Shown piece by piece: positions 35,965 to 45,770 of a stretch of 64,000 nt of DNA. Each line of letters begins with the position of its first letter. The first letter of the stretch is position 1. This DNA comes from Myxococcota bacterium (GTDB lineage: Bacteria; Myxococcota_C; UBA6777). A model generated the notes under the pieces. The model saw only the letters and a program-made list of their open reading frames with translations. It did no database searches and had not been told where the DNA came from. The stretch spans positions 124,001-188,000 of the forward strand of contig JAKLKB010000002.1 of NCBI GenBank assembly GCA_023150835.1. The letters are read 5' to 3'. Both the position numbers and the translations under genes were made by a program.

Positions 35965-37736
35965 CCCTTTTCTCCGTCTTTTTGGGGTTGTGCGCTTTGT
36001 GGCTCCCCCGCCGCTGCGGAAGGGGAAAAGGCGGTGCTATTTTGCTTGGACGGCCAACGCACCGCAAGGGCTTGTTGTGCGATCTTGCGATCATCAAAGG
36101 GATATCGGGTGGTTCCGACGATCTGATAATCTTCGTGGCCTTTTCCCGCAATCAACAAGATATCGTCCGCATCCGCCATCTCAACGGCCCGATCGATCGC
36201 TTTGCGGCGATCCAACTCCACAAGATACCCTTGGGCGCGTGGCACAGGCGGAAGTGCAGCACTCGAAGGTGGCGACGCCCATTCTTCTTCTGTGATGGAT
36301 GCGATCGCCTCGGATAGATCGGTCTTTTGTACAAGGGTTGACGCCACAAAAGAAGCCGCGTTTTCACTGCGAACACGGCGGACCTGCGCAAGAGCGGCGG
36401 CACTTTTCTTTGGAATCTGCAACGGCGCAAAGCCTTGCACGATATCCGCAACGATCTGCTGTGGATCTTCGGTGCGCGGGTTGTCCGAAGTGACGATGCA
36501 GATATCGCTTAACGAAGCAGCGATCTGCCCCATCTGCGGCCTCTTTGTGCGGTCACGATCTCCACCACACCCAAATACCACGATCAGGCGCTGAGGACAC
36601 AACGGTCGAAGACTCGACAACACTTGCTGCAAAGCATCGGGTGTATGGGCATAATCAACGAGAACTTGAAAAGGCAGCGTCGGATCGACGGCTTCCAATC
36701 GCCCCGGGACCGCACGCATCGCAGCGATCCCTTCCTCGATATCCGATGTCGACAGACCTTGTGCAACCGCCATCCCCACCGATAAAGCAAGATTGCTCAG
36801 ATTAAAGCGCCCCATCAACGGGCTTTCGATCTGGATCTGCCCTGCGGGTGTCTCCAAACGCGCCGAGATACCGCGTATATGAAGATGTGCCTCGCGTGCG
36901 ATCACTTCGGCCCGAGAGGACGGGTCCAAGCTATAACGCCACACCCGACAACGCGCCCCTTGCGCCATCTCATCGCAAGACGGATCATCCGCGTTCAACA
37001 ACGCGATCCCTTCGGATTCCACGACTTCGCGCCACAGCTTGGCCTTGGCTTCGCCATAAGCACGCATCGTCTGGTGATAATCAAGGTGATCTTGTGTCAG
37101 ATTGGTCCACCCCACCGTACGAAACGGAAGGCCATGCACGCGGTGTTGATCGAGCGCATGCGATGAGACTTCCATCAACAAAGCATCGGCTCCCGCCTCG
37201 CCCATGTGTCCTAACAAACGCCACAGCAACAGCACGTCGGGCGTCGTCAGCGGCGCAGGAAACACCGTCTCCCCCACGCGATAGTTGACCGTCCCGATCA
37301 CTCCCGGATTGTGGCCGCTTTTGCGCAAGATCGACTCCAAAATAAACGTGGTGGTGGTCTTGCCGTTGGTTCCCGTAATCCCCATCACACGGCGGCCAAA
37401 GGCCGAAGGCGTCGGGCCATAAAACGCCGCAGCCAAACGTGACAACGCCACCCGCGTATCTGAAACTTCGATCAATCGGGCGCGTTCGAGCTTCGCCGCA
37501 AGCGGCACACCACGCCGCACCACCACCGCACTCGCCCCCGCCAACAACGCTGCCGACACAAATTCATGCCCATCCCAACGCTGCCCCACCAACGCAACAA
37601 ACAACGTTCCGTTTGAAACCTGCCGAGAATCCGCCGTAATGCCCACGACGTCCACTTCTTCTCCCCAAGATCCATCGATCCCTGCTGCTTGGCAAAGCGC
37701 AGACAAGGTTTTCTTTCGCTCCATCCGTCTCTCCAT
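35961..37736 (-). CDS. murE: UDP-N-acetylmuramoyl-L-alanyl-D-glutamate--2,6-diaminopimelate ligase, with an extra insert
   Basis: Adds the third residue of the peptidoglycan stem. 591 residues, about 90 more than usual. P-loop GITGTNGKTTTTF near residue 115, EVSSHALDQHRV, and DNPR at D418, the motif that selects meso-diaminopimelate over lysine. Between the DNPR region and the conserved YLVELDRRKAI lies an extra segment of about 60 residues (beginning KKSAAALAQV, ending PPVPRAQG), and the C-terminus has an extra Ser/Gln/Pro-rich tail. GKGHEDYQ follows as normal. ATG 37736 has GAGG immediately upstream; ATG 37724 has GGAG at better spacing and may be the true start. Confidence 0.95.
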   Translation of the reverse strand: MERRMERKKTLSALCQAAGIDGSWGEEVDVVGITADSRQVSNGTLFVALVGQRWDGHEFVSAALLAGASAVVVRRGVPLAAKLERARLIEVSDTRVALSRLAAAFYGPTPSAFGRRVMGITGTNGKTTTTFILESILRKSGHNPGVIGTVNYRVGETVFPAPLTTPDVLLLWRLLGHMGEAGADALLMEVSSHALDQHRVHGLPFRTVGWTNLTQDHLDYHQTMRAYGEAKAKLWREVVESEGIALLNADDPSCDEMAQGARCRVWRYSLDPSSRAEVIAREAHLHIRGISARLETPAGQIQIESPLMGRFNLSNLALSVGMAVAQGLSTSDIEEGIAAMRAVPGRLEAVDPTLPFQVLVDYAHTPDALQQVLSSLRPLCPQRLIVVFGCGGDRDRTKRPQMGQIAASLSDICIVTSDNPRTEDPQQIVADIVQGFAPLQIPKKSAAALAQVRRVRSENAASFVASTLVQKTDLSEAIASITEEEWASPPSSAALPPVPRAQGYLVELDRRKAIDRAVEMADADDILLIAGKGHEDYQIVGTTRYPFDDRKIAQQALAVRWPSKQNSTAFSPSAAAGEPQSAQPQKDGEKG

Positions 37737-37788
37737 CCTCGACTGAGGTTCTCATGCTGCCGCTTGTTGCGGGGACAAACACCGTTGC

Positions 37789-37817
37789 TTGACAAGCCTT
37801 CTTGCCATGCTTAGATA
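37789..37817 (+). promoter_or_regulatory. Candidate sigma-70 promoter for the Gld-like ABC operon
   Basis: A perfect -35 TTGACA at 37789-37794 and TAGATA at 37812-37817, with an optimal 17-bp spacer. It points at the ABC operon and would give a leader of about 220 nt before ATG 38047. The remaining 310-bp gap between murE and this operon shows nothing else I can name. Confidence 0.6.
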
Positions 37818-38046
37818 GCCAACCTCTTTTGCGGGGGCAAGTACGCAGACACACAACACACACGTTGATCTGGGAATAAGCCCACACATCAGCTTGTTAG
37901 GCAGCAGCGACAACGGCTCATCGTCGCAACATGGCGGCTTTTTGGCCCTCGCTGCGCGCTCACAAGATGCGTACACCACACGGCACACATCCGATTTTCA
38001 GACCCTTTACCCCTCGCGCTCGACGACTGGAGCGGAAGGAACGAGC

Positions 38047-38988
38047 ATGATCAAAGTTCAAGGTCTCACCAAGCACTATCGCGATCTGATCGCTGTGGAC
38101 CAGATCTCCTTTGAAGTCCCCAAAGGAGAAATCCTCGGATTTCTCGGACCCAACGGCGCTGGAAAATCCACCACGATGAAGATGATCACCGGCTTTCTTG
38201 CACCCTCCAAAGGAACCGTCCATATCAACGGCCTTGATGTGTTTGACAATCCCATCGAAGTCAAAGGCCAGATCGGTTATCTTCCCGAAACTCCTCCACT
38301 TTACCTCGATATGACGGCCCGCGTATACCTGCGGCACGTCGCAGAACTCAAAAACCTCCCCTACGGGATGATCAAAAACGAGATCGACCGCGTGGCCGAA
38401 CGGACGGGCATCTCGCACGTCATGGATCGATTGCTCGCCAACCTCTCAAAAGGCTACCGCCAACGTGTCGGCCTTGCACAAGCTCTGCTCGGTTCGCCGC
38501 CTGTCTTGATCCTCGACGAACCCTCTAGCGGCCTTGACCCCGCTCAGATCCGCGAGATCCGCGATACCATCCGCGATCTCGCCCAAGAACACACCGTCGT
38601 CCTCAGCACACACATCTTGCCCGAAGTCACCATGATCTGTAACCGCGTGATCATCATCGATCGCGGACGCATCGTCGCCGATGACAAGATCACCGACCTC
38701 ACAGGACAAGGCCGCATCTCCACGCACCTCCAGTTGCGCCTCACCGATGCCAACGAAGCAACCGAAGCTGTCCTTGATGATCTCGCCCCTGTCGACTCCT
38801 TCGAAGTCTCCGAAGATGGACTCCAATACGAGATCTTCCTCCAAAAAGCCGATGAGTCCGTCCCCAACAAACTTCTTAGCGCCCTGCTTAAAAAGAATAT
38901 CGAGGTGCTTTCGCTCCAACCTGTGATCCCTTCGCTCGAAGATATCTTCTTAAAAGCCATCAGCAAAGATTCCAACACACCGAGCTGA
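38047..38988 (+). CDS. ABC-2-type transporter ATPase, GldA-like
   Basis: 313-residue ATPase of an ABC-2 export system. Walker A GPNGAGKST near residue 38, Q-loop region GYLPETPPLYLDMT, signature LSKGYRQRVGLAQAL, Walker B LILDEPSSGLDP and the H-loop STHIL are intact. The YLPE and SLEDIFL segments are typical of the GldA/CcmA/NatA branch. The start is ATG 38047. The three genes that follow (permease, GldG-like, DUF4340) make the set seen in Bacteroidetes gliding loci and, with DUF4340, in many myxobacteria. Its cargo is unknown here. Confidence 0.92.
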   Translation: MIKVQGLTKHYRDLIAVDQISFEVPKGEILGFLGPNGAGKSTTMKMITGFLAPSKGTVHINGLDVFDNPIEVKGQIGYLPETPPLYLDMTARVYLRHVAELKNLPYGMIKNEIDRVAERTGISHVMDRLLANLSKGYRQRVGLAQALLGSPPVLILDEPSSGLDPAQIREIRDTIRDLAQEHTVVLSTHILPEVTMICNRVIIIDRGRIVADDKITDLTGQGRISTHLQLRLTDANEATEAVLDDLAPVDSFEVSEDGLQYEIFLQKADESVPNKLLSALLKKNIEVLSLQPVIPSLEDIFLKAISKDSNTPS

Positions 38989-39113
38989 TCGCACCGCGCC
39001 TCTGCCTTCTCAACCTCCGCCGACGGCGCATGGCCCGATGCCATCGACGCTATCGCTGCTTTGCTCGAAAGCCTTCTGCTTCGTTCAAGCTGTTGTGCCA
39101 AAGGAGCTTTTTG

Positions 39114-40334
39114 ATGAACCAACGTGTCTTTGACCTTGTTCGTGCCGCACTTTGGGCGGGGAGTGTCCTTCTGATGGGCTACCTCATCCCGCACGCCTCG
39201 ATCGCCAACGCGATCTACAACACTTTCCTTGGCAAAACGCCCACCACCAGCCGCTGGGTGTTCTTTGTTCTTGGGCTGATCCTCTCAGGCGTCTTGTTGT
39301 GGATGGGCGTGCGCGCTCTACTTCAACAAGCCGTAGATCTCGATAAGCCCGATCTGCTCGGCGGTTTGATTACGGGCCTGATCCAAGGAACCGCCACCGT
39401 GTTGACCGCTACCTTGGTCTTCACCTTCTGTCGTAGCGGTGAACCCGGAACCTTGCGCCACTTCGTCTTTGATCTGCTCAACAAAAAGTTTGAATCGCAG
39501 GTCTTGTTCTATCTCTTCGGACTCTTCGGGATCTTTGCCTTGATCTTGATGGCCAACCGCAGCATCCGCGCCATCTTCTTCAAAGAGTTCCGCATCTACT
39601 TCACCACTCCCATCGCTTATGCGGTGATGATGCTCTTTACGCTGATCGCGGGCTTCTTCTTTCAAGGCGCTTTCGATATCTTCAACCAATACGCGACCCT
39701 CCCCTACCAACTCAAGATGCGCTACGCTGCACGCCTCAACCTCAACGACTTCGTCTTCACCAGCTTCCTCCAAACCCTCGGAACCATCCTGATCTTTCTC
39801 GCGCCGATCCTCACCATGCGCCTGATCTCCGAAGAACGCAAAAACCGCACCTATGAACTGTTGATGACCGCCCCCATCACTTCGACCGAGATCGTCCTTG
39901 GCAAATTCCTTTCGGCCTTTGGCGTCCTCGCCATCCTGATCAGCTTGACCTTTCTTTATCCCGTCTTGGTCGGCTTTGTCGGAAAAGGCACCTTTGAATG
40001 GGCTCCGATCTTTTCGGGCTATCTCGGCCTGCTTCTTCTCGCCGCTTCCTTCGCTGCCATCGGCCTTTTCAGTAGCTCTCTCACCGAAAATCAAGTGATC
40101 GCCGCTGTCGTCACCTTCGGCATCTTGCTGTTGATGTGGATCATCAACTGGGCCGCAAGCAGCCTCGCAGACGGTCCCGTACGCGAGATCGTCTCCTATC
40201 TCGCCATCACCAAGCACCTCTCGGAATTCGCCAAGGGCGTGATCGAGATCAAAGATATCGTCTTCTATCTATCGTTGATCGTGTTCGGCAATCTGCTGGC
40301 TCATCGCATGGTCGAATCGCAGCGCTGGAGGTAA
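39114..40334 (+). CDS. ABC-2-type permease, GldF-like
   Basis: Membrane component, 406 residues. An N-terminal extension with about four hydrophobic segments precedes a standard ABC-2 core that begins FFKEFRIYFTTPIAYAVMML and contains RLISEERKNRTYELLMTAPI, the cytoplasmic coupling region typical of GldF/NosY permeases. Four more membrane segments follow. The extension (about 150 residues) is longer than in Bacteroidetes GldF. The start is ATG 39114 with AAGGAG 7 bases upstream. The stop is 2 bp before the next start, so the genes are coupled. Confidence 0.9.
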   Translation: MNQRVFDLVRAALWAGSVLLMGYLIPHASIANAIYNTFLGKTPTTSRWVFFVLGLILSGVLLWMGVRALLQQAVDLDKPDLLGGLITGLIQGTATVLTATLVFTFCRSGEPGTLRHFVFDLLNKKFESQVLFYLFGLFGIFALILMANRSIRAIFFKEFRIYFTTPIAYAVMMLFTLIAGFFFQGAFDIFNQYATLPYQLKMRYAARLNLNDFVFTSFLQTLGTILIFLAPILTMRLISEERKNRTYELLMTAPITSTEIVLGKFLSAFGVLAILISLTFLYPVLVGFVGKGTFEWAPIFSGYLGLLLLAASFAAIGLFSSSLTENQVIAAVVTFGILLLMWIINWAASSLADGPVREIVSYLAITKHLSEFAKGVIEIKDIVFYLSLIVFGNLLAHRMVESQRWR

Positions 40335-40336
40335 TT

Positions 40337-42250
40337 ATGCTGACTTCTGTTTTCCCTTCTTGGATCGCAGCCACCTCTTCCTCATCCATGTGGCAGATCT
40401 ATCAACCATACTTAATTATCCTTGGTGTGGCCGTTGCGATGGCCATCGGCTCCGTCCTGATCTGGAAGGCCACCTTTGACTTCCGCGATCCCAAACAACA
40501 AAAAGACGCCAAAATCTGGGGGATCTACCTCAGCTTCTTTGGCCTTTTGATGCTTGCAAGTGGCTTCTTTTGGTATCAGATCGTCGAACAGCTCACCACA
40601 CGCATCGCCGTCCTCCAAGGCGTCGCCATCGGCCTGATGCTCGGTATGTACGCCGTCGGCACCTTCTCCTTTGACCGCGCCGCCGCAGGAAAATCCACGT
40701 TCTTCGCAAGTGTCAGCTTGCTCTCTGTCATCGGTTCTCTCGTTGCCATCGGTGCCATCAACTACTACGCCAACCAAAACGCCCCCAAATACGACTTCAA
40801 CGAAAACAAACTCCAATCCCTCTCGGATCGCACCGTCAAGGTACTCAAAAACCTCAAACGTGAAGTCCAAGTGGTTGGTTTCTTTTACAAACGTGAGAAA
40901 AACGCCGAAGACGGCGCACGCGATTTTTTCTCCAAATACCGCGAAGTCAACCGAAACTTCTCTTTCCGCTTTTATGATCCGCTCCAAAATCCCGAACTTG
41001 CGGCGTGTTATGGGATCCGCCAAGGCGGTGCAGGCAGCCTTGAAGGGCGTATGTTGATCACGGCGGGTTCTTGCGAAGAAGACAACAAAAAAGCCGCGAC
41101 CGATGGTGGAAACCTCCTATTCAAGGGCAAAAAGATCTTGCTCGATAAATTCCCCCCCACCGAGCAAGAGATCACCAACAAGCTCGTCCAGATCTCCCGC
41201 AAAAGCAAAAAGATCTGCTTTGCCACAGGTCGTAGCCAACCCGAGATCAAAGACGAAGGCGGCCAAGGATTTCTCGGACTCAACACCATCCTCAAAGACC
41301 GTGGCTTCGAGACGATGGAAGTCAACCTCTTTAACGTCGACGAAGTTCCAAACGAATGTGACGTGTTGATCCAAGCCTCTCCCGATGGAAACTACTTGCG
41401 CGCACGCGGCATCGCCAACGCCACTCTCTCCGAAAAAGAAGTCCGAACCATCGAGCGTTACGTCAGCGCAGGTGGCCGCTTGCTTGTGATGCACGAACCC
41501 ATGTCTCCCTCTGGACTCGAAGGTTTTCTCGCCAGCTATGGCGTCAAAGCCGACAAAGGTCTGGTGGTAGACTTCAACCATAACCTCGGTCAACGCTACG
41601 GTGGCGCACTCTCCATCGCCACCCAAACCTACCCCAACCAACACCCGATCACCGAAGGCTTTCGTGGGCGCGTCGGATCAGGCTTTGTGTACGCAACACA
41701 ACTCGGCGTAGAGCGCGCAAAAGCCGATGTCAACATCGTCGAGCTAATCAAAACCCATCCCACCCCCTTGCGCATCCCCGGACGCCAATGCTGCTCCTTT
41801 TACTTCCCCGACCCCTACAACAACAAGTTCTATGGCTTGTTGAATGCCGCTCGCCGTTGGAAAAAAGAAGAGATGCTCCGCCAAGTCGTCCTTGGAAACC
41901 TGATCGAAAACAACTTCAAAGGCGCAAAGTCCGGCTCTTTCACGCTTGCCGTCGCCGTCACCAAAAAAGTCAAAAACACCAAAAAAGATTTCCGTATGGT
42001 CGTCTTTGGTGACTCGACCTTCGCAAGCAACATCCTCTTGCGCGAAAACGAAACGCTGATCATGAACAGCCTCTCTTGGCTTGCCCAAGAAGAAGATCAG
42101 ATCCACATCCCGCCCAAACAGCGCAAACCCTCTTCGATCTCCTTGACCGGCACCCAACGCAACTTCTTGCGCTACACCAACCGCTACGGGATGCCCTTCC
42201 TCTTCCTCTCCCTTATCTTGCTGATCTCAGCGATCCGGAGGACTCAGTAA
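40337..42250 (+). CDS. GldG-like ABC-transport accessory protein
   Basis: 637 residues. Four membrane segments at the N-terminus (about 20-150), a large extracytoplasmic domain, and one C-terminal membrane segment (FLFLSLILLISAI). The domain begins NKLQSLSDRTVKVLKNLKRE, the hallmark of GldG/auxiliary ABC-2 proteins, and includes CFATGRSQPEIKDEGGQGF and RYVSAGGRLLVMHEP. GAINYYA before the domain marks the last N-terminal TM. The start is ATG 40337 with GGAGG 5 bases upstream. The stop overlaps the next ATG by one base. Confidence 0.88.
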   Translation: MLTSVFPSWIAATSSSSMWQIYQPYLIILGVAVAMAIGSVLIWKATFDFRDPKQQKDAKIWGIYLSFFGLLMLASGFFWYQIVEQLTTRIAVLQGVAIGLMLGMYAVGTFSFDRAAAGKSTFFASVSLLSVIGSLVAIGAINYYANQNAPKYDFNENKLQSLSDRTVKVLKNLKREVQVVGFFYKREKNAEDGARDFFSKYREVNRNFSFRFYDPLQNPELAACYGIRQGGAGSLEGRMLITAGSCEEDNKKAATDGGNLLFKGKKILLDKFPPTEQEITNKLVQISRKSKKICFATGRSQPEIKDEGGQGFLGLNTILKDRGFETMEVNLFNVDEVPNECDVLIQASPDGNYLRARGIANATLSEKEVRTIERYVSAGGRLLVMHEPMSPSGLEGFLASYGVKADKGLVVDFNHNLGQRYGGALSIATQTYPNQHPITEGFRGRVGSGFVYATQLGVERAKADVNIVELIKTHPTPLRIPGRQCCSFYFPDPYNNKFYGLLNAARRWKKEEMLRQVVLGNLIENNFKGAKSGSFTLAVAVTKKVKNTKKDFRMVVFGDSTFASNILLRENETLIMNSLSWLAQEEDQIHIPPKQRKPSSISLTGTQRNFLRYTNRYGMPFLFLSLILLISAIRRTQ

Positions 42251-44031
42251 TGGCGACACGTACACAATCTCAAATGATCACGACTTCGCTGTGGCTCCTT
42301 GTGGCCGCAGCCATCGGCCTTTTTGTCTACCAAGACCGCAAAGCCAAAGAAACCGCCAAACAACAAGAAGAATCTTCCAAACTGCTGTTTGTGCTCGATC
42401 CCAAACTCGATCCCGCGAAAGAAAAAGACCGAAAAGCCCTGATATCCAACATCTCAGAGCTTCACGTCTTGAACGCCAAAGCCGACAAAACCCAACAGCA
42501 AATCCGCCTCAAACAAACCAAACACGGCGATCACAGCGATTGGGATGTCCAAGCCCCCGTTCAAACCACCGCTGACGGCAAAGAAGCCGAACGCCTGCTC
42601 GCTGATATCCTCCAAGCCAAGCGCGTCGAAGTCGCCACCACGCTCCCCAAAGACGCCAAAGAAGCCAACCAAGCCCTCCAAAAATACGGACTCGACAAAC
42701 CCCAACTCTCTGTACGATTTGTCCATCCCCGAAAAAATTTCGGCATCCAGATCGGTAAAAAAGACGGCTTCACGGGAAAGTACTTTGCACGCGTCGAAGA
42801 CAGCAAAGAAATCATCCTCGTGGAAAGCTCCCTCTTCTACAGCGCAGACAAAAAACTCTTCGACCTGCGCCGCAAAGAAGTCTTTACCGACCGTACCCCT
42901 GATATCCAACAGATCAGCCTCACCCGCGCACAAGATCAACTCGTCCTCAAACGCGTCGACGAAGGCAACACCGTGATCTCCTCCGGACCCAAACACGACG
43001 ATCACGGCCATCACCACGGGCATAGCCACGGCCCCGCGAAAAAGTCCCTCGCGGGCTGGCAGATCCTCCAACCCGTCCAAGCCATCGCCGACAAACAAAC
43101 CATCAATCTGATGCTCAACAGCCTGCGCTATCTCAAAGCCGAAAAGTTTGTCAGCGAAGACATCCAAAAAGATCGCAAATCCTTTGGCCTCGATAAGCCC
43201 GACGTCTCCATCGAACTCTCCCTCAAAAACAGCAAAGGCAAGGACAGCACCTTCATCCTTCACATCGCCTACCCCACCAAAGCGCCCCAAAAAGCCTATG
43301 TCGCTCGCCCCGACAAAGGAGCCATCGCCGAAGTCGACCGCAATGCCCTCAAAGATCTCACACAACAAGTCTTCTACTTCCGCGAAAAACGCGCTCTGTT
43401 CGCCACCAACAGCCGCATCAAACAGATCGCCTTCCAACAATCCAACAAGACCTTTCGCCTCCTCCGCATCGAAGGCAAAGAAGACGAGTGGCGCGTCCTC
43501 AACCCCGGCCCCCAAAATGCCGACAAAAAGAAAGCCACCGCATTTCTCAACGATATCCTTTCCGTCAAAGTCTCTCGTTTTGTCGCAGAATCCGCCACTC
43601 CCGCACAACTCCAAACCTACGGTCTCGATCAACCGCAGCTTCAGATCGCCTTTTATGGCACCAGCAACAAAGAGCTTCTTGAGCAAATCTTGATCGGAAA
43701 ACAAGAAAACGACGGATACTACGCCACAAACAACAAGAAGGAAAAGATCTTCTTGATCAAAACGGGCGATATCACTAAGCTACCCACCCAAGATTGGCAG
43801 TTCATCCAAGGTGGCAAAGCCCCCACCCCACCCGCTGCCCGCCCCGCGCAGACGCCCGTACCGACCTCGCGGCCTGCGCCCACGCAAACCTTCCCCAAGT
43901 CGTTGCCCAAGATCTCGATCCCGGCCCCCCGTCCTGTGGTCTTCCCCACCACAACGCTGCCTGCGATCCAACCCAAGGCACCTGCTCCCGCTTTGCGCGC
44001 AGCACCTGCCTCCAAACCTGCGCAACGCTAA
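42250..44031 (+). CDS. DUF4340-domain protein of the GldG-associated operon
   Basis: 593 residues. One N-terminal membrane anchor (about 9-26) and a large periplasmic region with repeated motifs of the DUF4340 type: [24 protein letters not shown] and [12 protein letters not shown], each after an LLADIL or LNDIL-like segment. This shows three copies of the fold. Between the first and second lies a His-rich loop ([13 protein letters not shown] near residue 255) that could bind Zn, Ni or Cu. The C-terminus is Pro/Ala/Thr-rich. The start ATG 42250 shares its A with the previous TAA. Function unknown, but always encoded with GldG-like proteins in related genomes, as far as I recall. Confidence 0.85.
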   Translation: MATRTQSQMITTSLWLLVAAAIGLFVYQDRKAKETAKQQEESSKLLFVLDPKLDPAKEKDRKALISNISELHVLNAKADKTQQQIRLKQTKHGDHSDWDVQAPVQTTADGKEAERLLADILQAKRVEVATTLPKDAKEANQALQKYGLDKPQLSVRFVHPRKNFGIQIGKKDGFTGKYFARVEDSKEIILVESSLFYSADKKLFDLRRKEVFTDRTPDIQQISLTRAQDQLVLKRVDEGNTVISSGPKHDDHGHHHGHSHGPAKKSLAGWQILQPVQAIADKQTINLMLNSLRYLKAEKFVSEDIQKDRKSFGLDKPDVSIELSLKNSKGKDSTFILHIAYPTKAPQKAYVARPDKGAIAEVDRNALKDLTQQVFYFREKRALFATNSRIKQIAFQQSNKTFRLLRIEGKEDEWRVLNPGPQNADKKKATAFLNDILSVKVSRFVAESATPAQLQTYGLDQPQLQIAFYGTSNKELLEQILIGKQENDGYYATNNKKEKIFLIKTGDITKLPTQDWQFIQGGKAPTPPAARPAQTPVPTSRPAPTQTFPKSLPKISIPAPRPVVFPTTTLPAIQPKAPAPALRAAPASKPAQR

Positions 44032-44056
44032 ACAACCATCGCAAGGAGTCCGTCCC

Positions 44057-44278
44057 ATGGCCCGCGTCACCGTCGAAGATTGCCTCCACAAAGTCGAAAA
44101 CCGCTTTGCTCTCGTCATGCTTGCGGTCCAACGTGTCCGCCAACTCAAGCGCGACAAAGACGCTCGACCCATGATCCGCTCCCGAAACAAAGAAGCCGTC
44201 ACCTCTCTGCGCGAGATCGCTGCCGGAAAGATCGCTTACAAAGAAGATCCCCTCTCCAAAAATCCCTACGGTCGTTAA
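44057..44278 (+). CDS. rpoZ: DNA-directed RNA polymerase omega subunit
   Basis: 73 residues, normal for omega. Sequence [20 protein letters not shown], then [28 protein letters not shown], matching the helices that clamp the beta-prime C-terminus. The start is ATG 44057, with CAAGGAG about 9 bases upstream, 25 bp after the DUF4340 gene. It may be read from the ABC operon, an unusual location for rpoZ (often beside gmk or spoT). The stop is directly adjacent to the stop of the convergent gene. Confidence 0.93.
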   Translation: MARVTVEDCLHKVENRFALVMLAVQRVRQLKRDKDARPMIRSRNKEAVTSLREIAAGKIAYKEDPLSKNPYGR

Positions 44279-45445
44279 TCACCTTTTTAACGGAGAGGTT
44301 TTTTGCGTCGAAGAGCCGCTGACACTCGGGATCACGTACACGCGATCATCTTGTTTTGCGGCTTTGTTGCGACCCATCGTGATCAGATTGCGCAACCCTG
44401 TTCCCTTTTGCCCCGTCTGCTTTTCTGCGATCCCCACGAATTCCCACGCCCGCTCGAACCAATACGCCGCCCGATAAAACTCACCTTCTTGGCGATACAA
44501 CTCCGCCACCAGATACGCCACCGTTGGGCGCTTGGCCAGCGGATACATCTTGCGTTCGAGCGCAAAACGCATCGCCGCAAGCGCTTTGCGCCGAAACAGC
44601 GATGCCCAACGTGCGTCTTTTTCCTCACGCGCTGCCCACAACGCACGCAAATAAAAATCCCCAAAGAAGCGCGCATCTTTCTTGCGTGCGATGTAGGCCG
44701 CTGCTGCGGCATGATAGCGAAAGCTCCCCGAGATATCCTCTCCTGCCCGAAAAGACTGGCGGATCGACTGCAACGCACGCTCCATCTCTAGCCGATCATA
44801 CGGCTCCAAAAAATCTTGCGTCAGCGCCGCATAGTTGCTGCGCGGACAGATCCAGACATACTCGCGTTGACCAAAACGCCCCAAGTGTGGGCGCAGATCG
44901 CTGTCTCTCGCTTCCGCACGCATCCCCTTGATCACCAACACTTCGATGATCTCGCCATCATGTGGACAACGCATCCGACGCACCCGAACTTCAGGACCGA
45001 TCACCCGACCCAAACAATAACGACCATAACGCTGACCCTCTGGGCAACTCTGGCGCGAAATAGCCGGTTGCTTGGGCGATTTCGTACCATTCGGTGTTTT
45101 CGATGCGGGCGTTACTTGCGGTGCTTGTGCTGTCTGCAACAGCTTCGGTGATCGCGGTGTACCCAACAGCTTCGGTGTTTGCGATGTACCCGACAGCTTC
45201 GGTGTTTGCGATGTACCCGACAGCTTCGGTGTTTGCGATGTACCCGACAGCTTCGGTGTTTGCGATGTACCCGACAGCTTCGGTGTTTGCGAGACCTGCG
45301 TTGGGCGACTCGCGGCGGACTCGATCTGGGGCTTCGCAGGAGACACCGTCGGGCGGTTGGAAGGGGGTACTCCGAATCCCTGATGTGGAAGGATAAACAA
45401 GGCTCCAACACCAAGCAGAGCCGCACCAAAAACACGATCAAACAT
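44279..45445 (-). CDS. Secreted DUF2225-like protein with a nonapeptide repeat
   Basis: 388 residues. A signal peptide (MFDRVFGAALLGVGALF...) is followed by a low-complexity region in which SQTPKLSGT recurs about six times, encoded by a 27-bp tandem array. The rest has CPHDGEIIEVLVIKGMRAEA, RDSDLRPHLGRFGQREYVWI and CPRSNYAALTQDF, a pattern like DUF2225 (a putative metal-binding domain normally with CxxC pairs), then an all-helical TPR-like C-terminus. One Cys of each expected pair is missing. The stop is flush with that of rpoZ. Function unknown. Confidence 0.7.
   Translation of the reverse strand: MFDRVFGAALLGVGALFILPHQGFGVPPSNRPTVSPAKPQIESAASRPTQVSQTPKLSGTSQTPKLSGTSQTPKLSGTSQTPKLSGTSQTPKLLGTPRSPKLLQTAQAPQVTPASKTPNGTKSPKQPAISRQSCPEGQRYGRYCLGRVIGPEVRVRRMRCPHDGEIIEVLVIKGMRAEARDSDLRPHLGRFGQREYVWICPRSNYAALTQDFLEPYDRLEMERALQSIRQSFRAGEDISGSFRYHAAAAAYIARKKDARFFGDFYLRALWAAREEKDARWASLFRRKALAAMRFALERKMYPLAKRPTVAYLVAELYRQEGEFYRAAYWFERAWEFVGIAEKQTGQKGTGLRNLITMGRNKAAKQDDRVYVIPSVSGSSTQKTSPLKR
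45141..45302. repeat. 27-bp coding tandem array in the DUF2225-like gene
   Basis: Six units beginning AGCTTCGGTG, period exactly 27 bp; the middle units are identical and the outer ones diverged. It encodes repeated SQTPKLSGT-type nonapeptides. The identity of the central units points to recent expansion and likely length variation between strains. Confidence 0.95.
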
Positions 45446-45674
45446 ATCCTTTTTCCTTTTCTTTCAAGGCTTCCCGTTCTCTTTTTACCTTGGCACACGC
45501 CTTGCCAAAGCGTTCTCAGCGTGTTAAGTTGCACCACCAAATCACTTCGCTCATGGGTGGGCCTGATGAAAAAGCATTCTTTGCAACACAAGATCAAGCC
45601 CCCTTGCGCCCCTCCCAAAACGAAGTTGAATAACCACACTCGCGAATCCGTCTGATGCCCGACTCAACGCTGGG

Positions 45675-45690
45675 TGTGATAAAGATCACG
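45675..45690 (+). promoter_or_regulatory. CRP-like site upstream of the YRGG protein
   Basis: TGTGA-TAAAGA-TCACG matches the CRP consensus TGTGA-N6-TCACA at 9 of 10 positions, about 88 bp upstream of the start at 45771. It lies in the 325-bp gap between divergent genes and could serve either. No convincing -10/-35 pair was identified next to it. The rest of the gap has no recognisable feature. Confidence 0.5.
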
Positions 45691-45770
45691 TCCTTATCTC
45701 TGTCTTGTCCGTCCTTTGGGCGGATGAGAATGGAACCCAACCTTACCAGCCCTTTTTGCAGGAGGCTCCT

